This document shows, piece after piece, positions 17,176 through 24,857 of a stretch of DNA of 64,000 nucleotides (positions within the stretch are counted from its first letter, which is position 1; each line of letters opens with the position of its first letter). A program made the translations under genes and the position numbers. The stretch covers positions 1 through 64,000 of the forward strand of contig SVAL01000010.1 of the NCBI GenBank assembly GCA_015059405.1, given 5' to 3'. The notes beneath the pieces are model-generated. The model was not told where the DNA came from and made no database searches. It saw only the letters and a program-made list of their open reading frames with translations. This DNA is from Bacillota bacterium. Lineage in GTDB: Bacteria; Bacillota_I; Bacilli_A; RF39; UBA660.

Positions 17176-17744
17176 TGTGGCTTTATCAAAAGAAATTACA
17201 ATATCCAGTTAATATAAAGAAGAAAGATTTGGCTTTTGCAAAGCAATTAGTAACACAATATGGTGGTTTTGCGGGTGAATTAGGTGCGGCTCTTCGTTAT
17301 TTAAATCAAAGATATAGTATGCTTGATGAAAGAGGTAAAGCACTTCTTACCGATATTGGTACTGAAGAACTAGCTCATGTTGAGATTTTATCTTCAATGT
17401 TATATCAATTAATGAAAGATGCAACAATTGAAGAATTAAAAGAAGCTGGACTTGCTAGTCACTATGCGGAACATAGACGTGGATTATATCCAGTTGATGC
17501 TAGAGGTGTTCCTTTTACTGTTGCTTATTTTGCTGGTACAGGGGATGTTTTAGCTGATTTAAGTGAAGATATGGCAGCTGAAGAGAAAGCTCGTGCTGTA
17601 TATGAAAGTTTAATTGACTTAACAGATGATCCTGACATAATTGGAATACTTTTATGGCTTCGTCAAAGAGAAATTGTACATTTCCAAAGATTTAAAGAAT
17701 TATATGAAGATTATAAAAGAATATTAAATAAAAAAACTATCTAA
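17175..17744 (+). CDS. cotJC: CotJC manganese-catalase-family spore coat protein
   Basis: The 189-residue protein starts MWLYQKKLQYPVNI and has GGFAGELGAALRYLNQRY, then the metal-site segment DIGTEELAHVEIL and later DMAAEEKARAVYE and REIVHFQRF. These hold the conserved Glu and His of the di-manganese catalase fold. CotJC is the best-known marker of the CotJ operon. Its ATG overlaps the stop of the cotJA/B fusion (TAATG), so translation is coupled. A shared bidirectional terminator follows at 17731-17758. Confidence 0.95.
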   Translation: MWLYQKKLQYPVNIKKKDLAFAKQLVTQYGGFAGELGAALRYLNQRYSMLDERGKALLTDIGTEELAHVEILSSMLYQLMKDATIEELKEAGLASHYAEHRRGLYPVDARGVPFTVAYFAGTGDVLADLSEDMAAEEKARAVYESLIDLTDDPDIIGILLWLRQREIVHFQRFKELYEDYKRILNKKTI

Positions 17745-17758
17745 GATAGTTTTTCTTT
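17731..17758. terminator. bidirectional intrinsic terminator
   Basis: AAAACTATC/GATAGTTTT stem between the convergent cotJC and prs genes, with an A-run and a T-run on either side. Confidence 0.85.
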
Positions 17759-17761
17759 TTA

Positions 17762-18874
17762 TTATTTAGTACTTGGATGTTTTCCTAAAGTTTTCATCTT
17801 TTCATTTAATTTTGATCTTGAATCTAGGAAAGGTCTTATAGAATCTCTTTCATAAATAGCATTTATTATTTTAGCTAAATATTTAGAACAATCAACTTCT
17901 TTATACCAATTCTTTTCTTTAATATATTCAGGTACATAAGTTACATTCGTTGTATATAGTTTATAGAAAATATCTTTTTCTTTAGCTTCATCAAATGCTT
18001 TAACACTTTTTTCTCCTTCTGTGAATAACGGGAATGTTGCGACTAAATATATTTTGTTTGCACCTCTTTTTTTCATATCATATGCTACTTCTAAAATAGA
18101 TGAACCACTAGCAATCATATCATCTGTAATAATTAGATCTTTTCCGGCTACATCATTTCCTAGAAATTTATGTTCAACAATAGGATTTTTTCCATTAACT
18201 ATTTTAGAGAAATCTCTTCTTTTATAAAATACTCCAACATCTACTCCTAAGCTATCAGCATAGAATATTGCTCTATCCATTGCTCCTGTATCAGGTGCTA
18301 CTATCATAAGATTATTTGAATCATATTCCTCATCTACTATAAATTTACTAAGAATAGAATATGTTGGATATAAATTATCAAAAGAACAGTTTTGTAAAGC
18401 ATTTTCAATAGCTGGATTATGTACATCAAAAGTAATAATACCATCTACTCCTCTGTGTTCTAACTCTCTTAATGCTTCTGAACAATCTAAAGATTCACAT
18501 GCTTTTCTTTTATCTTGACGAGATTGATACATTAAAGGCATTACAACATGTAAACTGTTTTCTTTTCCATTCATTGCTGATATTACTCTTTTAATATCTT
18601 GGAAATGATCATCTGGACTTTTCATATATTTATTACATCTTGATAAATATAAAGACTCTTCTCCATAATTTCCAACATCAGATAATAAAAACACATCCTT
18701 TCCTCTAATTGAATCAATTATTGTAGCTTTCCCCTCTCCATTTGAGAATCTATCTAATTTTACTTCAACTATGTTAGAATGTGTCTCTCCTCTTATTAAT
18801 TGTAGTTTTTCATCTACTAATGTTCCAAACTTGGATATATTGGGCATTAAAACTAATCTTAAATTACTACTCAT
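17762..18874 (-). CDS. prs: ribose-phosphate pyrophosphokinase (long variant)
   Basis: The enzyme makes PRPP from ribose 5-phosphate and ATP. Seen are KLDRFSNGEGKATI (flag loop region), MPLMYQSRQDKRK (ATP-site Arg/Gln), ITFDVHNPAIENAL (FDLHA-like metal site), APDTGAMDRA and the PRPP loop IITDDMIASGSSILE. At 370 residues it is longer than the usual 310-320, with extra segments early (YMKSPDDHFQDIKR) and at the C-terminus, as in the divergent class found in some Firmicutes. It is a single-gene unit. Confidence 0.88.
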   Translation of the reverse strand: MSSNLRLVLMPNISKFGTLVDEKLQLIRGETHSNIVEVKLDRFSNGEGKATIIDSIRGKDVFLLSDVGNYGEESLYLSRCNKYMKSPDDHFQDIKRVISAMNGKENSLHVVMPLMYQSRQDKRKACESLDCSEALRELEHRGVDGIITFDVHNPAIENALQNCSFDNLYPTYSILSKFIVDEEYDSNNLMIVAPDTGAMDRAIFYADSLGVDVGVFYKRRDFSKIVNGKNPIVEHKFLGNDVAGKDLIITDDMIASGSSILEVAYDMKKRGANKIYLVATFPLFTEGEKSVKAFDEAKEKDIFYKLYTTNVTYVPEYIKEKNWYKEVDCSKYLAKIINAIYERDSIRPFLDSRSKLNEKMKTLGKHPSTK

Positions 18875-18969
18875 AAACCTCTCCTACTTTCCATAAATAT
18901 TTTATCATATAAATACTATTTTTCATCCACTAACTTGTTTACTTTATGTCTAATTTTTGTTATATTATA

Positions 18970-18987
18970 TATGAATAGTTATTCATA
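18970..18987. promoter_or_regulatory. ArsR/SmtB-type operator
   Basis: A perfect inverted repeat TATGAATA-GT-TATTCATA overlaps the likely promoter and lies 13 bases before the regulator start codon. It matches the known SmtB/CadC operator form (ATGAA...TTCAT). Metal binding would release the regulator and open the arsR-cadA operon. Confidence 0.8.
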
Positions 18988-19000
18988 CAATGGAGGGTAT

Positions 19001-19354
19001 ATGAAAGAATACGATTGTCTTACAAATATCATTCATAAGGATAATATTAATCTTGCTAAAAAGAATATGCTTAGTGAAGAAAATATTTTTGAGGTATCTA
19101 GTTTATATAAAGTTTTTGGTGATGAAACACGTTTAAAAATATTAAATTCTTTATTATATGCAGAACTTTGTGTATGTGATATTAGTGAAATATTAGAGAT
19201 GTCTCATTCATCAATTTCACATCAATTAAAAATACTTAGAGATATGAAATTAGTTAAAGCAAGAAAAGTTGGTAAGAGTGTATTTTATTCTTTGATGGAT
19301 GATCATATTTTTGAAATTATTAAGATTGGAGTTGAACACGTAAATGAGTCATAG
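19001..19354 (+). CDS. ArsR/CadC-type metal-responsive repressor
   Basis: The ATG at 19001 follows GGAGGG at 7 bases; an in-frame ATG at 18935 would place the operator inside the gene. The 117-residue protein has C6 near the N-terminus and the ELCVCDISEIL helix with the CVC metal motif, then the recognition helix SHSSISHQLKILRDM. N-terminal Cys plus CVC is the alpha3N thiolate site of CadC-type sensors for Cd, Pb and Zn. It overlaps the ATPase gene by 11 bases. Autorepression via the palindrome at 18970-18987 is expected. Confidence 0.93.
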   Translation: MKEYDCLTNIIHKDNINLAKKNMLSEENIFEVSSLYKVFGDETRLKILNSLLYAELCVCDISEILEMSHSSISHQLKILRDMKLVKARKVGKSVFYSLMDDHIFEIIKIGVEHVNES

Positions 19355-21206
19355 TCATAATCATCATGGTGGATGTTGCGATCATCATGAAAATCATAAA
19401 TTAGAAGTTATTAAATTAGTTATTTCTTCTATTTTATTTATATTAAGTTTTATATTTAAAAAATATAGTTTATATTTAATAATTATTTCTTATGTAATTA
19501 TTAGTTTTAAATTAGTCATAGATGTTTTTAAAAATATACGTAAAGGTGAAATATTTGATGAAAAGTTCTTAATGGTTATTGCGACTATTGGAGCATTTAT
19601 AATTGGTGAATATAATGAAGCACTTGCTGTTATGTTATTTTATCAATTAGGAGAATTGTTAAATCATAGTGCAGTTAATAAAAGTAGAGATCAGATTATT
19701 AAATTAATGAATTTAAGAACTGATTTAGCTAGAGTTATTATTAATGATAAAGAAAAAGAAGTAGATCCAAAACATGTTAAAGTAGATGATGTTATTTTAG
19801 TTAGACCTGGTGAGAAAATTCCACTTGATGGTATTGTTATTGAGGGAGAATCATCATTAGATACATCTAGTATTACAGGTGAATCTAAACCTACTTCTGT
19901 TAAAAAAGATGATTTAGTAATAAGTGGGACAATTAATATGAGTGGTGCTTTAACAATAAAAGTTACTTCTAGTTATAAAGATTCTACTGTTAATAAAATT
20001 TTAGAACTTATAGAACATTCTGATATTAATAAAGCTGAACCTGAAAAATTTATTACTAAATTTGCAAAAATCTATACTCCTATCGTATGTTTATTAGCAC
20101 TTGCAATATTTATTATTCCTAGTATTGTTACAAATGATTTTTCTACTTGGGGATATAGAGCGCTTGTCTTTTTAGTTACTTCTTGTCCTTGTGCTTTAAT
20201 TATATCTATTCCACTTGCTTATTTCTCGGGTATTGGTGCTTGTAGTAGAAATGGAGTTTTGATTAAGAATAGTTCTACTTTAGATAAACTACTTAATATT
20301 GATGAAGTTATTTTTGATAAGACTGGTACAATTACAGAGGGTGTATTTGAAGTAGTTAAAGTTAAAGGATATGGAATTAAAGCTAAAGAATTATTAGAAA
20401 TTGCCGCTATTTGTGAATGTCATAATATTCATCCAATTGCGATATCTATTAAAGAAAGATATGGTAAAGATATTGATACTACTAATATTAAAAATTATAA
20501 AGTAGTTGATGGTGGTATTACTGTTACTATTGATAAAGATAAATATATTGTTGGTAATTATAATTTATTAAAGAAGCATAAAATTGTTTTTGATATGGTT
20601 AAAGATATTGGTACTATTGTTTATGTTAGTAAAAATAATAAGTATCTTGGATATATATTAATTAATGATAAGATTAAGAAAACTAGTAAGAAGACTATTT
20701 TAGAGTTAAAAAAACGTGGTATTAAAGACTTTGTTGTATTATCAGGTGATAATGATAATATAGTTAAAAATGTATGTAAGAGTGTTGGGATAAGTCGTTA
20801 TAGTTCAGAATTACTTCCGCAAGATAAAGTTAAATATGTAATGGCTGCTAGAAAAGAAAATCTTAATATTATGTTTGTTGGTGATGGTATTAATGATGCT
20901 CCTAGTTTACTTGCAAGTGATATTGGTGTTTCAATGGGTGGTATTGGAAGTGATGCAGCAATTGAAGCAAGTGATATCGTTATTATGAACGATGATTTAT
21001 CAAAAATTAATAAAGCTTTAGATGTTAGTAAAATTACTAAAAAGATAGTATGGGAAAATATTATATTTGTACTTATTGTTAAGGTACTAGTATTAATTAG
21101 TGCAGCACTTGGATTTAGTAATATGATATTTGCGATATTTGCAGATGTTGGTGTTGCTCTTCTTACTATTGTTAATACATTTAGAATATTTAAAAATCAA
21201 AAATAA
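19344..21206 (+). CDS. cadA: Zn/Cd/Pb-transporting P-type ATPase
   Basis: The 620-residue exporter begins with a His/Cys-rich metal tail (SHSHNHHGGCCDHHENH) in place of a classic HMA domain. It then has the actuator ITGES (177-181), the membrane metal site SCPCAL (281-283 CPC), phosphorylation site D325 (FDKTGTITEG), the HNIHPIA block near 375 and GDGINDAPS near 511. This is the P1B-2 type that pumps Zn, Cd or Pb out of the cell. It overlaps the repressor gene, which should control it. Confidence 0.92.
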   Translation: MSHSHNHHGGCCDHHENHKLEVIKLVISSILFILSFIFKKYSLYLIIISYVIISFKLVIDVFKNIRKGEIFDEKFLMVIATIGAFIIGEYNEALAVMLFYQLGELLNHSAVNKSRDQIIKLMNLRTDLARVIINDKEKEVDPKHVKVDDVILVRPGEKIPLDGIVIEGESSLDTSSITGESKPTSVKKDDLVISGTINMSGALTIKVTSSYKDSTVNKILELIEHSDINKAEPEKFITKFAKIYTPIVCLLALAIFIIPSIVTNDFSTWGYRALVFLVTSCPCALIISIPLAYFSGIGACSRNGVLIKNSSTLDKLLNIDEVIFDKTGTITEGVFEVVKVKGYGIKAKELLEIAAICECHNIHPIAISIKERYGKDIDTTNIKNYKVVDGGITVTIDKDKYIVGNYNLLKKHKIVFDMVKDIGTIVYVSKNNKYLGYILINDKIKKTSKKTILELKKRGIKDFVVLSGDNDNIVKNVCKSVGISRYSSELLPQDKVKYVMAARKENLNIMFVGDGINDAPSLLASDIGVSMGGIGSDAAIEASDIVIMNDDLSKINKALDVSKITKKIVWENIIFVLIVKVLVLISAALGFSNMIFAIFADVGVALLTIVNTFRIFKNQK

Positions 21207-21231
21207 AAAACCTATTAAATAGGTTTTTTTA
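21204..21231. terminator. bidirectional intrinsic terminator
   Basis: AACCTAT/ATAGGTT stem between convergent cadA and glmS with a long A-run and T-run. Confidence 0.8.
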
Positions 21232-21233
21232 TT

Positions 21234-23048
21234 TTATTCAACTGTAACTGATTTAGCTAAATTTCTTGGTTTATCTATATCACAACCTCTTAATTTAGCA
21301 ACTTGGTATGCGATTAATTGAAGAGGTATTATTGATAACATTGGTACTAAATATTTATTTGTTTCTGGTAAAACAATTTTTCTATCAGCAAATTCATAGT
21401 CATTATCTAGTGAAGGTGTTGTTAGAAGAACAACATCAGCTCCACGCGCTTTTACTTCTTTAATATTACTAATTGTTTTTAAATATAGATCTTCATCTGT
21501 CATAACAGATATTACTTTTGTATGATCTTCTATTAAAGAAATAGTACCATGCTTTAATTCACCTGCTTGATATGCTTCGCTATGAATATAAGAAATTTCT
21601 TTTAGTTTTAGACTTCCTTCCATACTTATAGCATAATCTATTCCTCTTCCTATAAAGAATATATCTTCATCTTTATGTATCATTTTAGCTATTTCTAAAT
21701 ATTTATCTTCTTGTGCAAGAATTTGTTTTACTACTTTTGGTGATGTTTTAAAAGCATTTAAAATTACTTTTAACTCAATATCATCAATTTTACTTTTTTC
21801 AGCCATCATTTTTAAGTTTACTAACATTAACATTGCAACTTGTAGTAAATATGCTTTTGTTGTTGCAACAGCTATTTCAACTCCTGCTCTTATATATAGA
21901 ACTTTATCTGCTTCTCTTGCTATTGTTGATGATACAACATTAACAATAGCTAAAGTGTCAATACCATTTTCTTTTGCTTTTCTAAGACATGCAATAGTAT
22001 CTGCAGTTTCACCTGATTGAGATATTAAAATGACTAAAGTATCATTATGGTTATAGAATACTTTTTTATAACGATATTCACTAGCAATCTCAACAGTTGT
22101 TTCAATATCAGAATAATTTTCAAATAAATATTTACCAATTAATCCAGCATGCATCGCAGATCCACAAGCTACAATATGGATCTTTTTGTACTTAGTAAAG
22201 TCAGGCATTTTTTGTAAGAATGTTTCCATTGTATCTACATATTCATTAATAGTATTATGTAGTACCTCTTCTTCTTCGTGGATTTCTTTTAACATAAAAT
22301 GTTCATATCCACCCTTTTCAGCTTGTTCTATATTCCAATTTACTGTTTGTTTTTCTTTACAGATTAGTTCTAATTCTTTGTTGTAAACTTCCGTTTTATC
22401 TTGTGTCAATTTTACAATATCATCATTGTCAAGTAATATATATTCTTTTGTAAACTTAATTACAGCCGCAATATCTGATGCGATTAATGTTTCATCTTTA
22501 CCTAATCCTAAAATTAATGGGCTATCACATCTAGTTGCATATAATGTATCTAGTTCATCATCAAAAATTATTCCTAGTGCGAATGAACCTTTTACATATG
22601 TAGAAAACTCTTTTATTATTTCTAAATTATTCCATAATTTTTTATTTTTTAAATAATCTAAAACTGCGCATGCAACTTCAGTATCTGTCTCTGATTTAAA
22701 CTCATATCCTTCTTTTTCTAATAACTTCTTTAATTCCATATAGTTTTCTATTATTCCATTATGAACAATAGTAACACTACCTACTTTATGTGGATGAGAG
22801 TTAACATCATTTGCTTCTCCATGAGTTGCCCATCTTGTATGAGCAATTCCCAGCATTCCTTTTTGGTCTTTATCTATCTTTTCTTCAAGATAAGATATTT
22901 TCCCTTTTGATTTTATGATATTTACTTTATCTGTTACATAAGCAATACCAGCTGAATCATAACCTCTATATTCTAAAGTTTTTAAACTATCTATTAAAGT
23001 TTTTTGTATATTCGTTTGTTTACCAATATATCCGATTATTCCGCACAT
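21234..23048 (-). CDS. glmS: glutamine-fructose-6-phosphate aminotransferase
   Basis: The 604-residue enzyme makes glucosamine 6-phosphate for the cell wall. Cys2 (MCGIIGYIG) is the glutaminase nucleophile, with LGIAHTRWATHG, NGIIENY and SDTEVACAVL-like SETDTEVA following. The two SIS sugar-binding domains begin at about 285 and 455 (VACGSAMHAG, SQSGETADT, GRGIDYAISMEGSLKLKE), and the end NLAKSVTVE is canonical. AGGAGGAAA precedes the ATG. It is controlled by the ribozyme just upstream, which cleaves the mRNA when glucosamine 6-phosphate is high. Confidence 0.98.
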   Translation of the reverse strand: MCGIIGYIGKQTNIQKTLIDSLKTLEYRGYDSAGIAYVTDKVNIIKSKGKISYLEEKIDKDQKGMLGIAHTRWATHGEANDVNSHPHKVGSVTIVHNGIIENYMELKKLLEKEGYEFKSETDTEVACAVLDYLKNKKLWNNLEIIKEFSTYVKGSFALGIIFDDELDTLYATRCDSPLILGLGKDETLIASDIAAVIKFTKEYILLDNDDIVKLTQDKTEVYNKELELICKEKQTVNWNIEQAEKGGYEHFMLKEIHEEEEVLHNTINEYVDTMETFLQKMPDFTKYKKIHIVACGSAMHAGLIGKYLFENYSDIETTVEIASEYRYKKVFYNHNDTLVILISQSGETADTIACLRKAKENGIDTLAIVNVVSSTIAREADKVLYIRAGVEIAVATTKAYLLQVAMLMLVNLKMMAEKSKIDDIELKVILNAFKTSPKVVKQILAQEDKYLEIAKMIHKDEDIFFIGRGIDYAISMEGSLKLKEISYIHSEAYQAGELKHGTISLIEDHTKVISVMTDEDLYLKTISNIKEVKARGADVVLLTTPSLDNDYEFADRKIVLPETNKYLVPMLSIIPLQLIAYQVAKLRGCDIDKPRNLAKSVTVE

Positions 23049-23065
23049 ATTTTCCTCCTGTATAT

Positions 23066-23204
23066 ATATTAGTGTGATATATTTTTTGTTACAATTTTGA
23101 TTTTGCTTTTTGTAATATATCTAACGAATTATCATCCGTAGTAGTACCCGCCGAATATTCGATAACCTACTAACCTCGTCAACTATTTAAAGTTCTGGCG
23201 CTAG
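23066..23204 (-). ncRNA. glmS ribozyme/riboswitch
   Basis: On the minus strand the core reads AGCGCCAGAACT (23202-23191), then GTTGACGAGG, GGTTATCGAA and TTCGGCGGGTACTAC. These match the conserved glmS ribozyme blocks: the P2.1/P2.2 active-site elements, the GACGAGG cofactor region and the TTCGGCGGG pseudoknot strand. P4 closes between TTAGATATATT and AATATATCACACTAA near 23068-23126. Cleavage is expected just 5' of GCGCC, between 23202 and 23201. Glucosamine 6-phosphate is the cofactor. Confidence 0.97.
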
Positions 23205-23241
23205 GTATAGAAATACAACCTTTCTATCTATACTTAATATA

Positions 23242-23271
23242 AGTATATTACAAAGATACATTTTGGTGCAA
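23242..23271 (-). promoter_or_regulatory. glmS promoter
   Basis: Minus strand TTGCAC (23271-23266), 18-bp spacer and TATACT (23247-23242), about 35 bases before the ribozyme cleavage site. Confidence 0.65.
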
Positions 23272-23300
23272 AAGAAAAAGGGTTTTTTGACCCTTTTTTA
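23272..23300 (-). terminator. intrinsic terminator
   Basis: AAAAAGGGT/ACCCTTTTT hairpin follows the stop of the AAA+ gene (23303) and abuts the -35 element of the glmS promoter. Confidence 0.7.
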
Positions 23301-23302
23301 CA

Positions 23303-24709
23303 TTATTCATCGAAGAAATCATCTTTATCATCTAAATCATCATTATCATCTAATTCTAGATTAAAGTTTGTATCAGACGATGTAGTTTTACTAGTTAAGA
23401 CATCATCTAATGCTTTAAAATCTTCTCTTCTTGGTATATCTCTTATTTCTTGTCTTACATTAGTTCTATCGTTTTGTAAGAATGATTTATCATTTGAAAT
23501 GTTATTATAATATACTCCTTCAAACTCTTCTTTTGGTGTTTCTATTATTTGTTTTTCTTCTATTTTTACTTCTTCTTTTGGTGCTGGTTTTAAACTTTCT
23601 GGAGTTAATACAACACCATTTAATAATGATAAATCTAATGCACTTGTATCTTCTTTTTCAGGCATTACTCTTTCATCTCTAGTACCACTTATATCACTAC
23701 GATATGTTTCTGGATTATCTGATTCTTGAAATGAATTTAAATCACTTGTTGGTTTTTCTAAAGGACTAGAATAGTCTGTTTGTTTAATAACTATTCCTTC
23801 TTTTAAGATTCCTGCTTCTTCATCATACATATCTTTAAATTTTTCTTTAAAGAATGGTAATTCTTTTTTTACAACGTCTTCATATACTAAATGTGTATTT
23901 AAAATTGCTTTTTCAAAGTCATGAATAGTTACTTCTTTTCTATTATCAAAAACAGTAAACGAAAAAGCTGACTTTAATAATGTTAATGATATATCTGGAT
24001 AACGAGATCCTACTTCAAATACCCTTTTATATTCAGAAGTTATATCTACTAAAAATCCCATAATTAATTCTTGTTGGAAGTTAGTATATTTTAATTTAAC
24101 TCCTGTTGTTTTTTCTAGTTTTGGTAGTGTTCCCATCATTATTTTAACTGTTTCATCTCTGGTTGGTTCTGGAACATTAACTTTTTGGAAACGACGAGTA
24201 AATGCTTTATCTCTTAAAATATATCTTTCATATTCTTCAGTAGTTGTTGCACCTACTACTTTGATACTACCACGTCCAAGACCTTCTTTAAAGATATTAG
24301 CAAAGTCTAGAGATGATTCATCTGTTGCACCTATTAACATATGAATTTCATCTACGAAAAGAATAATTTTTTCTTTATCTTTTAATTCATCAATCATTAC
24401 TTGAACTTTACTTTCTCCATTAGGCATTGTTCCTAATAAAGATGCTGTTTTTATATTAATAATTGTGTATCCTACTAAAGCATCAGGTACTTCTTTTCTT
24501 TGAATCGCATATGCAAGTCCTTCAACAATAGCTGTTTTACCAATCCCTGGTTTACCAACTAAAATAGCTGATTTTTCTGGAGTTAACAAAATAAGTAAAA
24601 GTTCTTTAATTTGTTGATCACGACCAATAGCTGGATTAGTAATATATTCTTTTTCTGTATAATTTTCTCCATATCTTTCTAAAATACTAAATTTTGATTC
24701 GCCATCCAT
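23303..24709 (-). CDS. Clp/Hsp100-like single AAA+ ATPase with acidic tail
   Basis: The AAA+ module (about 20-300) closely follows the D1 domain of ClpA/B/C: NPAIGRDQQIKELL, Walker A GKPGIGKT (52-59), AIVEGLAYAIQRKEVPDAL, Walker B ILFVDEIH (116-123), sensor region VVGATTTEEYERYI and Arg finger AFTRRFQKV. There is no Clp N-domain, no middle coiled coil and no D2. Residues 305-468 are a disordered, acidic tail ending DDKDDFFDE. GGGAGGTATC precedes the ATG. The next gene upstream encodes a protein with four Clp-N-like repeats, so the two may form a split unfoldase-like machine (inference). Confidence 0.8.
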   Translation of the reverse strand: MDGESKFSILERYGENYTEKEYITNPAIGRDQQIKELLLILLTPEKSAILVGKPGIGKTAIVEGLAYAIQRKEVPDALVGYTIINIKTASLLGTMPNGESKVQVMIDELKDKEKIILFVDEIHMLIGATDESSLDFANIFKEGLGRGSIKVVGATTTEEYERYILRDKAFTRRFQKVNVPEPTRDETVKIMMGTLPKLEKTTGVKLKYTNFQQELIMGFLVDITSEYKRVFEVGSRYPDISLTLLKSAFSFTVFDNRKEVTIHDFEKAILNTHLVYEDVVKKELPFFKEKFKDMYDEEAGILKEGIVIKQTDYSSPLEKPTSDLNSFQESDNPETYRSDISGTRDERVMPEKEDTSALDLSLLNGVVLTPESLKPAPKEEVKIEEKQIIETPKEEFEGVYYNNISNDKSFLQNDRTNVRQEIRDIPRREDFKALDDVLTSKTTSSDTNFNLELDDNDDLDDKDDFFDE

Positions 24710-24827
24710 ACCGGATACCTCCCTTATTCTTATTTAGTATATCATTATTTTTTTATTTTATAAATAGAGTATTTACTTAATTATTTAGTATTGGCATTAA
24801 GTTTACTATTTAAATTTAGTTTTTAAA

Positions 24828-24857
24828 TAAAAAAAGATTATAATTAATCTTTTTTTG
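24828..24857 (-). terminator. intrinsic terminator
   Basis: AAAAGATTA/TAATCTTTT hairpin with T-run at the stop of the 1173-residue gene (24844). It separates that transcript from the AAA+ gene. Confidence 0.75.

Noticed and set aside
22186-22656. Plus-strand ORFs inside glmS
   Set aside because: They are antisense shadows without ribosome binding sites; the minus-strand glmS is certain. Similar antisense frames in other genes were left out for the same reason.
23482-23682. Leu/Phe-rich plus-strand ORF in the tail of the AAA+ gene
   Set aside because: It is the antisense reading of an acidic, Glu/Lys-rich tail; its hydrophobicity follows from that.
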